From Competibacter_A sp002352125 (GTDB taxonomy: Bacteria; Pseudomonadota; Gammaproteobacteria; Competibacterales; Competibacteraceae): a stretch of 64,000 nt of DNA. The stretch's first letter is position 1. Each line of letters begins with the position of its first letter. A model generated the notes under the pieces. It worked only from the letters and a program-made list of their open reading frames with translations, had not been told where the DNA came from and did not search any database. The stretch lies in NCBI GenBank assembly GCA_035441325.1, contig DAOROA010000003.1, positions 38,189 to 102,188 of the forward strand. The letters are read 5' to 3'. Of this stretch, positions 33,980 to 43,544 are shown piece by piece. The position numbers and the translations under genes were made by a program.

Positions 33980-34060
33980 GCACCCCCTTTGCGGACCGGT
34001 GGCCCAGGTGCCGCGCGTCCTGCGACCGCTTTTTTTCGTCATTTGGTAACGAGTAGCAGC

Positions 34061-34942
34061 ATGGCAGAGAACCGATATCTCCTGAACGCGCAGTTAGCGC
34101 AGATGCTCAAGGGCGGAGTCATCATGGACGTGGTCAACGTGGAACAGGCCCAGATCGCCCAGGAAGCGGGTGCGGTGGCGGTCATGGCCCTGGAGCGCGT
34201 GCCGGCCGATATCCGCAAGCAGGGCGGGGTCGCTCGCATGTCCGATCCTGGCCTGATCAGGGCGATCAAGGAATCCGTCACGATTCCGGTCATGGCCAAG
34301 GCGCGCATCGGCCATTTCGTGGAAGCGCAGATTTTGCAAGCCCTCAAGATCGACTACATCGACGAAAGCGAGGTGCTGACGCCGGCCGACGAGGATTGTC
34401 ACATCGACAAGACCCGGTTCGACATTCCTTTCGTGTGCGGCGCCCGCAATCTGGGCGAGGCGTTGCGCCGGGTCGCCGAGGGCGCAGCGATGATTCGCAC
34501 CAAGGGCGAGGCGGGCACCGGCGACGTGGTGGAGGCAGTGCGCCACATGCGGACCATGAACCGCGAGATCCGCCAATTGGCGAACATGCCCACGGAAGAG
34601 ATCATGAGCTTTGCCAAGGTCAACGGCATCCCCTACGAACTGGCGCTGGAGGTCAAGAAGCTGGGTCGTTTGCCGGTGGTCAATTTCGCCGCCGGCGGTA
34701 TCGCCACGCCAGCCGATGCGGCGCTGATGATGCAATTGGGGTGCGACGGCGTATTCGTGGGTTCCGGCATTTTCAAATCGGCCGATCCGGCGCGCCGCGC
34801 CAGCGCCATCGTCAAGGCCACGGCGTTCTACGACGATCCCGGGAAGCTGTTGGAAGTTTCGATGGATCTGGGTGATCCGATGCCGGGTCTGAGCGTCGCT
34901 AGCATGCCCGACGAGGACCGGCTGGCGGGGCGCGGCTGGTGA
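34061..34942 (+). CDS. pdxS: pyridoxal 5'-phosphate synthase, lyase subunit PdxS
   Basis: The 293-residue TIM-barrel protein shows the PdxS signatures AVMALERVPADIRKQGGVARMSDP, PVMAKARIGHFVEAQ and RTKGEAGTGDV. It makes PLP from ribose 5-phosphate, glyceraldehyde 3-phosphate and ammonia supplied by PdxT. Its stop overlaps the pdxT start. An upstream in-frame start was rejected because it adds non-conserved residues. Confidence 0.96.
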   Translation: MAENRYLLNAQLAQMLKGGVIMDVVNVEQAQIAQEAGAVAVMALERVPADIRKQGGVARMSDPGLIRAIKESVTIPVMAKARIGHFVEAQILQALKIDYIDESEVLTPADEDCHIDKTRFDIPFVCGARNLGEALRRVAEGAAMIRTKGEAGTGDVVEAVRHMRTMNREIRQLANMPTEEIMSFAKVNGIPYELALEVKKLGRLPVVNFAAGGIATPADAALMMQLGCDGVFVGSGIFKSADPARRASAIVKATAFYDDPGKLLEVSMDLGDPMPGLSVASMPDEDRLAGRGW

Positions 34943-35601
34943 TGCAGGCCGGATCCGGCGCGCTTGGCGTTCTGGACTTGCAGGGCGGGGTACAGGAGCA
35001 TCTCGATCATTTGCGGCGGGCCGGCGTGGCCGCGCGGACCGTCAAGCGCGCCGCCGAACTGAAGGGTTTGGCGGGACTGATTATCCCCGGCGGCGAGAGC
35101 ACCTGCCTGTCGCGGCTGTTGAACCTCTTTGGCCTGGACGACGCGATCAAGCGGGCTTACGGCGATGGTTTGAAGTTATGGGGCACCTGCGCGGGGGCTA
35201 TTTTGCTGGCCAAGGAAAACGTCGGCGAAACACCGTTTCTCGGCTTGATCGACATCGCGGTCAATCGCAACGCCTTCGGTAGCCAGTTGGACAGCTTCAA
35301 TCGCGAAGTCGTGGTGCCAGCGGTGGCGCACGAGCCGATTCCGCTGACTTTCATCCGTGCGCCCAAGATCGTGCAGGCCGGCGACGGCGTGCGCGTGTTG
35401 CTGCAACTGGACGACTATATCGCGGCAGCGGAAGACGACCAGATTTTGGTTACCGTATTTCATCCGGAACTGACGCCCAGTTTGGCGTTCCACCGCTATT
35501 TCGCCCGCAAGTGCGGTCTGGAACTGGGGGAAACGGACGCTGCCGGGCTCGATCCCGGCTGGACCCCGCAAAGCTGGATGCGTTTTTCTTATCATGTCTG
35601 A
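34942..35601 (+). CDS. pdxT: pyridoxal 5'-phosphate synthase, glutaminase subunit PdxT
   Basis: The 219-residue class I glutaminase has LDLQGGVQEH, IIPGGEST and LWGTCAGAILLA with the nucleophilic cysteine, plus VFHPELTP with the catalytic His/Glu. It delivers ammonia to PdxS. It overlaps pdxS (TGATG) and cobO (8 bases), forming one operon. The C-terminus is about 20-30 residues longer than in Bacillus PdxT. Confidence 0.95.
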   Translation: MQAGSGALGVLDLQGGVQEHLDHLRRAGVAARTVKRAAELKGLAGLIIPGGESTCLSRLLNLFGLDDAIKRAYGDGLKLWGTCAGAILLAKENVGETPFLGLIDIAVNRNAFGSQLDSFNREVVVPAVAHEPIPLTFIRAPKIVQAGDGVRVLLQLDDYIAAAEDDQILVTVFHPELTPSLAFHRYFARKCGLELGETDAAGLDPGWTPQSWMRFSYHV

Positions 35602-36235
35602 GCGTGGAGAGAGCGAGGGGGGAGGGGCCGCCTCTCTCGGCGATTCCTCCGGTCACGCCCGCCTGACCGCCCGCCGCAAAGCCGGCTACGAGCGCAAGCA
35701 GGCACGCGCCACCTACGAAAAGGGCTTGCTGATCGTTTTCACCGGTCCCGGCAAGGGCAAAACTACCGCCGCCTTCGGCATGGCGCTGCGGGCGATCGGG
35801 CACGGCATGCGGGTCGGCGTGGTGCAGTTCATCAAGGGCGGGCAGGATAGCGCCGAACGGACGGTGCTGCGCCGCTTCGACAACGTCGATTTTCGAACCA
35901 TCGGCGACGGGTTCACTTGGCTGACCCAGAATCGAGAGCAGGACATCGCCACCGCCGAGCGCGCCTGGGCCGAAGCGGAACGGATGATCGGCGATTCCGA
36001 TTACGATCTAGTGATTCTAGACGAACTCAACCCGGTGCTGAAATACGGCTATCTCGATCTTGAACGGATTCTCGAAACGCTCGGCAAACGCCGCCTGCAA
36101 CTCCACGTCGTCGCCACCGGACGCCATGCTCCACCGGCGCTGGTGGGTCTGGCCGATCTGGTCAGCGACGTTCGCAGCGTGAAACATCCCTACCGGGAAC
36201 AGGGCGTGAAGGCGCAAAAGGGGATCGAGTTTTAA
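35594..36235 (+). CDS. cobO: cob(I)yrinic acid a,c-diamide adenosyltransferase
   Basis: The 213-residue protein has the CobO/BtuR P-loop FTGPGKGKTTAAFGMALRA, VQFIKGG and VILDELNPVLKYG. It transfers the adenosyl group of ATP to cobalt in corrinoids. The start overlaps pdxT by eight bases. The first ~25 residues are low-complexity, as is common in this family. Confidence 0.94.
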   Translation: MSERGESEGGGAASLGDSSGHARLTARRKAGYERKQARATYEKGLLIVFTGPGKGKTTAAFGMALRAIGHGMRVGVVQFIKGGQDSAERTVLRRFDNVDFRTIGDGFTWLTQNREQDIATAERAWAEAERMIGDSDYDLVILDELNPVLKYGYLDLERILETLGKRRLQLHVVATGRHAPPALVGLADLVSDVRSVKHPYREQGVKAQKGIEF

Positions 36236-36236
36236 T

Positions 36237-36965
36237 TCAAGTCGTCAAATGGAGCAGCCGGACGATCAGCGGCACCAGAAGCGTGGTCAACAGCGCGTTC
36301 AAACCGATGGCTAGCCCGGAAAAAGCACCCGCCAGCGTGCTGATTTGAAACGCCCGCGCCGTGCCGATGCCATGTGCCGCTACGCCAATGGCGAAACCTT
36401 TGACGGCATCGTCCCGAATCCGCAGCCATTCCAGCAGCGCCGGTGCGGCGACGGCGCCGACGACCCCGGTCAGAATCACCATGACCGCCGTCAGCGAGGG
36501 CAGGCCGCCGATCTTTTCGGCGATCCCCATCGCCACCGGCGTGGTCACCGACTTGGGCGCCAAAGACAGCAGAGTATGCGGCGATCCGCCTAGCAACCAA
36601 GCGATGCCGATAGCCGAAAGGATGGCGGTCAACGAACCCGATACCAAGCCAACGACGATAGGCAAAAGCAGCCGCCGCACCCGCTCCCAGTGGATGTAAA
36701 GCGGTATCGCCAGCGCCACGGTCGCCGGACCGAGTAGAAAATGGATAAATTGCGCGCCAGAAAAATAGGTGCTGTAGGAGGTACCGGTGAGCAGCAAGAG
36801 CAGGACTAGCAAGGTGATCGCCAGCGCCACCGGGTTGAACAGCGCCCGCCCGCCGCTCCGCTGGAACAGCCATTGTCCGGCCAGATAGACCCCCAAGGTA
36901 ACGGTTAGCCACAGCAAGGGCGAACTGGCCAGATACACCCAAATACCGCCGAGGATTCTATCCAT
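36237..36965 (-). CDS. lrgB: LrgB/CidB family membrane protein
   Basis: The 242-residue, multi-helix membrane protein has the LrgB signatures FLLGPATVALAIPLY, SVTTPVAMGIAEKIGG and GFAIGVAAHGIGTARA. With LrgA it forms a holin/antiholin-like or metabolite export pair. Its start overlaps lrgA. An upstream ATG at 36,980 is an alternative start. The gene converges on cobO with a one-base gap. Confidence 0.93.
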   Translation of the reverse strand: MDRILGGIWVYLASSPLLWLTVTLGVYLAGQWLFQRSGGRALFNPVALAITLLVLLLLLTGTSYSTYFSGAQFIHFLLGPATVALAIPLYIHWERVRRLLLPIVVGLVSGSLTAILSAIGIAWLLGGSPHTLLSLAPKSVTTPVAMGIAEKIGGLPSLTAVMVILTGVVGAVAAPALLEWLRIRDDAVKGFAIGVAAHGIGTARAFQISTLAGAFSGLAIGLNALLTTLLVPLIVRLLHLTT

Positions 36966-37317
36966 CTTGCCGATTCCCATCGCGATGACGGACGAAAGCC
37001 CGCATCACCAAAGCGGTGACGGCGACCGTGATCAACGTGCTGACCACCAGCGCGACCGCCAAGGCCAGCCATTCTTCTCTCAGCAGCTCCCCGTATTGGA
37101 TGACGCCGACGCCTGCGGGGATGAACAGCAGCGACAAATGCGACAGCAGGGTTTGCGCGGTGGTGCGCAGGGCGTCGGGTAGCTCCTCGCGCCACAGGAG
37201 CCCAAGAAACAACAACACCATACCGATCACCGGCCCTGGAGCCGGTATGCCGGTCAACTGAACCAGCACCTCGCCGATCAATTGGAACGCCAACAGTACC
37301 GCCAGCGCGCCGATCAT
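36958..37317 (-). CDS. lrgA: LrgA/CidA family membrane protein
   Basis: The 119-residue protein has four hydrophobic helices and the family pattern LLAFQLIGEVLVQLTGIPAPGPVIGMVLLF, with LLFIPAGVGVI. It is the partner of the overlapping lrgB. An in-frame ATG at 37,401 is possible but would overlap the L,D-transpeptidase gene. The start at 37,317 fits the family. Confidence 0.9.
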   Translation of the reverse strand: MIGALAVLLAFQLIGEVLVQLTGIPAPGPVIGMVLLFLGLLWREELPDALRTTAQTLLSHLSLLFIPAGVGVIQYGELLREEWLALAVALVVSTLITVAVTALVMRAFVRHRDGNRQDG

Positions 37318-37360
37318 GTTGTTGGCACCATTCGAGCTTGGAAAGTCGGCGACATCGCGA

Positions 37361-38077
37361 TTAAGGCCGGATTTCGATTGGCGTGCCGTTTGGGATGGCA
37401 TGCCAGAGTTCTTCGATTTCGGTGTTGGTCACCGCGATGCAACCCGCCGTCCAGTCCCGCAGCAGATGGAGCCGGCCGAGCGAGTCCATTCCCTTGGGGA
37501 GACCGTGAATCATGATATCTCCGCCGGCCGAGCGCTGTTGTTTGGTGGCGTAAGCAGTATCGCCGGGGCCGGGATAGGAAATATGCAAGGCGCGGTAATA
37601 GTCGCTGTTCTTCTTGCGAGAATCGATCCTGTAACGGCCTTCCGGGGTCTTGTTGTCGCCTTGAAATCGCTTGGGACCTTCCGGTTGCCGGCCCAGAGCG
37701 ATATCGTAGGATTTGAGCGGCTTGCTATTGCGAAACAGGGTCAAGCGACGGGCTTTCTTCTCCACCAGTATCCAGTCGGCGACGCCGACGGGTGGAAGAG
37801 AATGATCGGGCAGTTTGGGAGGACGAGGTTTAGTTTCCAACGTGGCAACCCGGTCGGGAGGCGTTTTGGCCGGCGGTGGTTGATCCGGCGGTTGAGGAGA
37901 TTGTGGAACGGTTGTCGCCGATGGCGCGCGTTCGGCGGGAGTTGGCGGAGTAGGGCTGGTTGGAGCGGTTGCAATGGCGGGCGGGGTCGACGGCGGACGA
38001 AGATAGCGGTAGATCAGGATACCACCGTTGATGGCCGTTAAAGTCAGCGTGATGAGTAGAACGGTCCGAAGTTTCAT
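37361..38077 (-). CDS. L,D-transpeptidase (YkuD family)
   Basis: The 238-residue protein has an N-terminal membrane anchor (MKLRTVLLITLTLTAINGGI). A long Pro/Thr-rich linker (~residues 28-95) follows. A C-terminal YkuD domain has IMIHGLPKG and DWTAGCIAVTN with the catalytic cysteine. Such enzymes cross-link peptidoglycan or attach lipoproteins, usually in the periplasm. It is upstream of lrgA on the same strand. Confidence 0.92.
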   Translation of the reverse strand: MKLRTVLLITLTLTAINGGILIYRYLRPPSTPPAIATAPTSPTPPTPAERAPSATTVPQSPQPPDQPPPAKTPPDRVATLETKPRPPKLPDHSLPPVGVADWILVEKKARRLTLFRNSKPLKSYDIALGRQPEGPKRFQGDNKTPEGRYRIDSRKKNSDYYRALHISYPGPGDTAYATKQQRSAGGDIMIHGLPKGMDSLGRLHLLRDWTAGCIAVTNTEIEELWHAIPNGTPIEIRP

Positions 38078-38152
38078 GGCCGATTAGGCAATCGATCAGG
38101 AAAAGCGTGGCGGAGTTTGGATCGGGATATTATCCAAAAGTCGGGCTGCTCG

Positions 38153-39940
38153 TCATTCGGTTGTGCGTGTGGCGAAAACCAGCCGTTCCAGCCCGATGCA
38201 GGCCACCGCGTGCGCGTGTAGCTTGAGGGGGCCGCCGTTCGCTTTTGGAGTCCGGCGATACTGGGTTAGTTGCCTTTCCGCTTCCCGCAGAGCGTCTGCC
38301 ACCGCTGGCAGCGCGCGCAATTCGTCTCGCGTCTTCGTCGCCAGTTCAGCGCTGGTCAATCCGGCTGCCTTGAGACCGACCGCCTTGAATTCCAGCAGGT
38401 GATCGAGCAAGGCGTATTGGCGCATATCGGGCCGCACCCGCAGCAGCAGGTCGCCGTAGCCCCGCCCCAGCGCCGGTTCCGAGTCCATGAGGTAGAACGT
38501 GTCGTTGAACAGCGTTACCAGAAAGGCGGTTTTGACCACCAACTCGTTGCTCCAGCGCAAATCCCGGTTGTCGAACACCTTGAAGTAACGCTGTTCGAGA
38601 AAATCGCACAACGGGCCGAGGTCGCCGGTGGCGTAAAACTGCTCGACCACCCGCTGCCGCTGTTCCTGGTCGCTGTAGTCCGGCAGTACCTGCTCTTGCA
38701 GCCGCTCGACGTAGAGCTTGCGGATCACCTGATTGGGGATGACCAGTTGCAGCTTGCCCAAGGCGTCTCGTCTGGCTAGGGTGAGTACGCCGAAGTAGTA
38801 GAGCAAGGAAGCGAGAAAAGCGGGATCGCGCGGCGCGGTCAGCATGTCCCGCACCCCGAAGCGGTTGACCAGTTGGGCGATGGCGAGCGGCTCGGTGGGG
38901 TTCAGCGCCTGGTTGACCAGCGTCTCGCCATGCGGCAGCCGGGCCACGTACTGGATCCGGTTCCGGTCCATCGCCAAATTGTCGTCGAGCATTTGGTGCG
39001 GGTAGCGGCCGTAGCGGCCGAAGTAGTCCAGGAAATACAGCGCCAAGGTTGGGTTGTAGAGCAGCGGGTTATCCCCTTCGCCAAACCGGTAGCCGTTATA
39101 GAAGCGCCGGATAAGGTCAAGAATCTCCGGCGCTCGTTCGTCGGGTAGCGACCGCGCCGCCAGCACCTTCGCCAGCGCTTCGGCCAATTCTCCGGCGGTG
39201 AAGCCGCACAGATCGCAATACTCGTCGAGGTGGGTGATGTCCTTGGCGACGTTGTAGCCGCTGGTGATGTCGCTGAGCACCACCGGCGATACGCCGGTCA
39301 GGAACACCCGGTCGATGCCGCCGCCGCTGGCTCCGCTCTTGACCACCTTGAATAGGGTCTTGATGATCCCTTCGCCTTCCACCAGCTCTTCGTAACGACC
39401 CGCGCTGCGCAGCGGGCCGATCATCACCTCGTTGGCGAAGTTGTCATATTCGTCCACCAGCAGATAGAGCTTGTGAGGCGTTCGGGACACCGCGCTCAGC
39501 AGCGATTGCAGGGAAGCCAAGCCATCGTCCGGGTTGACCTCAACCCGTCCGTCCAGCCAGTCGCTGTAGCGGGCGATGGCGTCCTTGATGCGGACGTTGA
39601 CGTGATTGAACAGGGAGCGCCGGATCGCGTTCGAATCCCCGCCGGGATCGACCGCCGAAAAATCCCAGCGCATGACGAAGTAGCGATTGTGCAGCGGGGT
39701 GGGATTTTGGCCGATCTTCAGTCCGCCGAACAGCCGCTCGAAATCGTCCACCCGCGCCAGGTCGTAGTAGTTTTCCAGCGTGGACAGCCACAGGCTTTTG
39801 CCGAACCGGCGCGGACGCAGGAACAACAGTTGCTTGCCCGCCTCCTCAATCAGCGGAATCCGGTCGGTGCGGTCGATGTAGAAATAGCCTTCGCCGATCA
39901 TCGCGGCAAAGTCGGCGATGCCGTAGGGAAAACGCTGCAC
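38153..39940 (-). CDS. AAA-ATPase-like / PD-(D/E)XK nuclease superfamily protein
   Basis: The 595-residue protein combines an N-terminal AAA-ATPase-like domain (RFPYGIADFAAM, FLRPRRFGKSLWLSTL P-loop variant, LLVDEYDNF Walker B) with a C-terminal PDDEXK_9-type nuclease segment (LLRVRP ... ALLDHLLEFK). The family is widespread and multi-copy in environmental bacteria, with no settled role. A GTG at 39,940 behind AAAGGA gives the typical N-terminus; a TTG at 39,976 is the alternative. Confidence 0.85.
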   Translation of the reverse strand: MQRFPYGIADFAAMIGEGYFYIDRTDRIPLIEEAGKQLLFLRPRRFGKSLWLSTLENYYDLARVDDFERLFGGLKIGQNPTPLHNRYFVMRWDFSAVDPGGDSNAIRRSLFNHVNVRIKDAIARYSDWLDGRVEVNPDDGLASLQSLLSAVSRTPHKLYLLVDEYDNFANEVMIGPLRSAGRYEELVEGEGIIKTLFKVVKSGASGGGIDRVFLTGVSPVVLSDITSGYNVAKDITHLDEYCDLCGFTAGELAEALAKVLAARSLPDERAPEILDLIRRFYNGYRFGEGDNPLLYNPTLALYFLDYFGRYGRYPHQMLDDNLAMDRNRIQYVARLPHGETLVNQALNPTEPLAIAQLVNRFGVRDMLTAPRDPAFLASLLYYFGVLTLARRDALGKLQLVIPNQVIRKLYVERLQEQVLPDYSDQEQRQRVVEQFYATGDLGPLCDFLEQRYFKVFDNRDLRWSNELVVKTAFLVTLFNDTFYLMDSEPALGRGYGDLLLRVRPDMRQYALLDHLLEFKAVGLKAAGLTSAELATKTRDELRALPAVADALREAERQLTQYRRTPKANGGPLKLHAHAVACIGLERLVFATRTTE

Positions 39941-40004
39941 GGGATTTTCCTTTATCCAGCCACCAGTTTGAATCAATGATAACGCAATCCTCGGTCAGCG
40001 GTGT

Positions 40005-41468
40005 TCATGGAGGGTAAGGTAGGGTTTCCAGCAAGCGCAAATCCAGATGCGCTTCAATCGCATCCGCCAGCCGGTTGATGCCCTCCTCGCGCAATTGCCG
40101 GTAATCGGGCGTTTCCCGCACTGCCAGACCGGCCCAACGCAGCAGCGCGTCGCGGGCTGGGGCGGCGTCGAACAGCCCGTGCAGATACGTGCCGAGGGTT
40201 TGCCCATCGTCCGATAGCACCCCGTCCGGACGGCCATCCGACAGCCGGGCGGCGGGATGCGCCAGCGCCGGGCCGGTGCTGATGCCGGCATGAATTTCGT
40301 AGCCGGTTACGAAGGCGTCATCGAGCAGTAGCCGACCTTCGACCCGATGCAGTTGTTTTTCCGGCTCCAATGTGGTCTCGAAATCCAGAAAATCGAGTCC
40401 CGGACTGCTGCCCGGTTCGCCTTCCAAACCCGCCGGATCGTGGACCCAGCGCCCCAGCATCTGAAAGCCGCCGCAAATGCCGATGACTTTGCCGCCGTAG
40501 CGCAAATGGCGATGGATATCCTTGTCCCAGCCTTGTTCGCGGAGTCGGCGCAGATCGCCGCGTGTGCTTTTGCTGCCGGGCAGGATGACGAGATCGGCGG
40601 GTGGAATCGCGTCGCCCGGTCGCACCCAACACACCTCGATTTGCGGATGCAGCCGTAGGGGATCGAAATCGGTGTGATTGCTGATCCGCGCCAGCACGGG
40701 GACGGCGACCCGCAGCCGTTCCGCATCTTTAGCGATGCCGGGTTCGCGCGGCAGGGCGTCCTCGGCTTCGAGATGCAGCCCTTGCAGGTAGGGCAGCACG
40801 CCCAGTACCGGCTTGCCGGTTTCCTGGGTCAGCCAGTCCAGCCCCGGCGTCAACAGGCTGACATCGCCCCGGAAGCGATTGATGATGAGGCCGGTGATGC
40901 GCGCCCGTTCGCTGGTCGCCAGCAGGGCCAGCGTGCCGTACAGATGGGCGAACACGCCGCCCCGGTCGATGTCGCTGACCAGCCACACCGGGCAATCGAC
41001 CGCTTCGGCAAAGCCCATGTTAGCGATGTCCTTATCACGCAGATTAATCTCGGCCGGACTGCCAGCGCCTTCCACCAGCACGAAATCGTAGGCTGCGCGC
41101 AGCCGTTCGTAGGATTCCAGCACCGCCTGCATCGCCACCGGCTTGTAGTCGTGATAGCGGCGGGCGTCCATGTTGGTCAGCGCTTTGCCGTGGATGATGA
41201 CCTGAGCGCCGATGTCGGTGTTGGGTTTGAGCAGCACCGGGTTCATATCGGTGTGTGGCTCCAGAAACGCGGCTTGCGCCTGCACCGCCTGAGCGCGGCC
41301 GATTTCGCCGCCATCCACGGTGACGGCGCTATTAAGGGCCATGTTCTGCGGCTTGAACGGAACCACCCGCACCCCACGCCGCGCCAGCAGCCGGCACAGG
41401 CCGGCGACCATGACGCTTTTGCCGGCGTCGGAGGTGGTGCCTTGGATCATGAGAGTCTTGGTATTCAT
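40005..41468 (-). CDS. cobQ: cobyric acid synthase
   Basis: The 487-residue protein has an N-terminal dethiobiotin-synthetase-like domain (MIQGTTSDAGKSVMVAGLCR; FKPQNMALNS) and a C-terminal glutaminase domain (GICGGFQMLGRWVHD; late His in TYLHGLFD). It amidates four carboxylates of adenosylcobyrinic a,c-diamide. It is divergent from cbiB. I see no cobalamin riboswitch in the 153-base gap. Confidence 0.96.
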   Translation of the reverse strand: MNTKTLMIQGTTSDAGKSVMVAGLCRLLARRGVRVVPFKPQNMALNSAVTVDGGEIGRAQAVQAQAAFLEPHTDMNPVLLKPNTDIGAQVIIHGKALTNMDARRYHDYKPVAMQAVLESYERLRAAYDFVLVEGAGSPAEINLRDKDIANMGFAEAVDCPVWLVSDIDRGGVFAHLYGTLALLATSERARITGLIINRFRGDVSLLTPGLDWLTQETGKPVLGVLPYLQGLHLEAEDALPREPGIAKDAERLRVAVPVLARISNHTDFDPLRLHPQIEVCWVRPGDAIPPADLVILPGSKSTRGDLRRLREQGWDKDIHRHLRYGGKVIGICGGFQMLGRWVHDPAGLEGEPGSSPGLDFLDFETTLEPEKQLHRVEGRLLLDDAFVTGYEIHAGISTGPALAHPAARLSDGRPDGVLSDDGQTLGTYLHGLFDAAPARDALLRWAGLAVRETPDYRQLREEGINRLADAIEAHLDLRLLETLPYPP

Positions 41469-41550
41469 GACAGGATTTTGACTGACTCGCTCGGTTTTTG
41501 GCTACACTAGCTCCCTCCATAATCCCGAATAACGCACGGCAATTGAAAAA

Positions 41551-41593
41551 GAACCCTCACCCCAGACTCCTCTCCCTAAGGGCGGGGGGAGCT
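41551..41593. repeat. dispersed GC-rich repeat upstream of cbiB
   Basis: CCCTCACCCCAGACTCCTCT followed by CCCTAAGGGCGGGGGGAG is related to the elements at 30,171-30,220 and 43,545-43,640, in the opposite orientation to the first. It sits between cobQ and cbiB. Confidence 0.6.
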
Positions 41594-41621
41594 TTATGTT
41601 GAGCCTCTCCCGAAGGACGAT

Positions 41622-42545
41622 ATGTTGACCGCGCTGCTGTGCGTTGGCGCGGTGTTGCTCGACTGGCGCTTGGGCGAGCCGCACCGCTGGCATCCATTGG
41701 CCGGGTTCGGTTGGCTGGCGCAACGGGTGGAGGCGCTCGGTTATGGACCGCCCGAGTTGAGCGCCGATTTACGGCGTGGCCGTGGCGTCGGTGCGGTGAT
41801 CGTGCTGCTGGTGCCGTTTACCGTCGCCGCGTGGCTGTTGGCGGCTATTCCGTTACTCGGTTTGGCGGTGGCGCTGGGATTGCTCTATCTCGCCATCGGT
41901 GCGCGGAGTCTGGCCGAACACGCCGAAGCGGTGGCGGAAGCGCTGCAAGCGGGCGATTTGCCGCTGGCGCGCGAGCGGGTCGGCCGGATCGTCAGCCGCG
42001 ATACCGGCGACCTCGACGAAGAGCAGATCAGCCGGGCCACGGTGGAATCGGTGCTGGAAAACGGTTGCGACGCGATTTTCGGCGCGCTGTTCTGGTTCGT
42101 CCTGTTCTACGCACCGGGCGTGGTGTTGTACCGGCTGGCCAACACGCTCGATGCCTTATGGGGTTATCGGACACCGCGCTATCTGGATTTCGGCTGGGCG
42201 GCGGCGCGGCTGGACGACGTGTTGAACTGGATTCCGGCGCGATTGACCGCACTGAGCTACGTGGTGGTCGGCACAAAACCGGCGTTGGCATGGCGTTGTT
42301 GGCAGGAGCAGGCGCCGTTTTGGAAAAGTCCCAACGCCGGCCCGGTGATGGCAGCCGGGGCCGGTGCGCTGGGCTTGGCGCTGGGCGGGCAAGCCCGCTA
42401 TCACGGCGAATGGCAACAGCGTCCGGCACTGGGCGAAGGACTGGCCCCCTGCGCCGAGGATATTGGCCGGGCGGTGGCGCTGGTGCGGCGGGCGCTGTGG
42501 TTATGGCTGGCGGTGATCGCGTTGGGAGGGCTCATCCTTGCTTGA
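41622..42545 (+). CDS. cbiB: adenosylcobinamide-phosphate synthase
   Basis: The 307-residue membrane protein has the CbiB signatures LLDWRLGEPHRWHPLAGFG, ENGCDAIFGALFWF and NTLDALWGYRTPRY. A late KSPNAGPVMAAGAGAL segment also matches. It joins aminopropanol phosphate (from CobD) to cobyric acid. The stop overlaps the cobD start by eight bases. Confidence 0.95.
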   Translation: MLTALLCVGAVLLDWRLGEPHRWHPLAGFGWLAQRVEALGYGPPELSADLRRGRGVGAVIVLLVPFTVAAWLLAAIPLLGLAVALGLLYLAIGARSLAEHAEAVAEALQAGDLPLARERVGRIVSRDTGDLDEEQISRATVESVLENGCDAIFGALFWFVLFYAPGVVLYRLANTLDALWGYRTPRYLDFGWAAARLDDVLNWIPARLTALSYVVVGTKPALAWRCWQEQAPFWKSPNAGPVMAAGAGALGLALGGQARYHGEWQQRPALGEGLAPCAEDIGRAVALVRRALWLWLAVIALGGLILA

Positions 42546-43539
42546 GCACGGCGGCGCGTTGCGCGCGGCGGCGGTCCGTTACAAGTTAGACCCGAATGAT
42601 TGGTTGGATGTATCCACCGGCATCAACCCTCACGGCTGGCCGGTGCCGCTAATTCCCGCGACCGTTTGGCAGCGGCTACCGGAGCCGGAGGATGGCTTGG
42701 AAACGGTGGCGGCAGCCTACTACGGTACTCCGAACGTGTTGCCGGTGGCCGGTTCGCAAGCGGCGATCCAGGCGTTGCCGCTACTGCGTGATCTCGGTCG
42801 TGTCGGCGTGTTGAGTCCGACCTATGCCGAACACGCCCACGCTTGGCAGCGGGTTGGCCACCAAATCGAATTGTTGACTGCCGACGTGTTGGATGCAGCA
42901 CTGGATCAGCTCGATGCGCTGGTAGTGGTCAATCCCAACAATCCCACTGGTGTCCGCTTCCCGTCGGCGATTTTGCTCGACTGGCGCGAACGGTTAGCGG
43001 CGCGAGGCGGCTGGCTGGTGGTGGACGAAGCGTTTGGGGACGCGACTCCGGCGGAGAGCTTAGCAATTCATGCCGGCCTGCCGGGTTTGATCGTGCTGCG
43101 TTCGCTGGGCAAATTCTTCGGGCTGGCCGGAGCGCGGATCGGGTTCGTGCTGGCCGAACCCGCTTTGCTGGAGCGGATATCGGAACAGTTGGGACCCTGG
43201 ACAGTAGCCAATCCCAGCCGCTGGGTCGCGAAACAAGCCTTGGCCGATCGCGCTTGGCAGGACGAAACGCGACTCGGGCTTGCTCGATCCGGCAAGCGGT
43301 TGGCGGATTTGCTGGGCCGGCAAGGCCTGGCGGTGGCGGGCGGTACTGCTCTATTTCAATGGGCGCCGTCGCTGGATGCGCAATTCTGGCAGGACGCTTT
43401 GGCGCGGCGCGGCATTCTGGTTCGACGCTTCGCCGGTCCGCCGGGGTTGCGGTTCGGTCTGCCGGGGCCAGAATCCGCTTGGCGGCGCTTGGAGCTGGCG
43501 CTGGCCGGCGTGCGTGCCGAACGGTTGCGCGAACTTTGA
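42538..43539 (+). CDS. cobD: L-threonine-O-3-phosphate decarboxylase
   Basis: The 333-residue fold-type I aminotransferase-like protein has DVSTGINPHGWP, VVNPNNPTG and RSLGKFFGLAGARIGF with the PLP lysine. In the cobalamin context this is CobD/CobC, which makes (R)-1-amino-2-propanol phosphate for CbiB. It starts at a TTG that overlaps the cbiB end, so translation is coupled. Confidence 0.92.
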   Translation: MLEHGGALRAAAVRYKLDPNDWLDVSTGINPHGWPVPLIPATVWQRLPEPEDGLETVAAAYYGTPNVLPVAGSQAAIQALPLLRDLGRVGVLSPTYAEHAHAWQRVGHQIELLTADVLDAALDQLDALVVVNPNNPTGVRFPSAILLDWRERLAARGGWLVVDEAFGDATPAESLAIHAGLPGLIVLRSLGKFFGLAGARIGFVLAEPALLERISEQLGPWTVANPSRWVAKQALADRAWQDETRLGLARSGKRLADLLGRQGLAVAGGTALFQWAPSLDAQFWQDALARRGILVRRFAGPPGLRFGLPGPESAWRRLELALAGVRAERLREL

Positions 43540-43544
43540 TACTC

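Noticed and set aside
38153..39940. Phage-defence ATPase-nuclease
   Set aside because: The AAA/PDDEXK family is broad and multi-copy, with no defence neighbours here; no specific claim is justified.
41469..41621. Cobalamin riboswitch between cobQ and cbiB
   Set aside because: No B12-box-like core or supporting helices were found on either strand; the gap is mostly a dispersed repeat.
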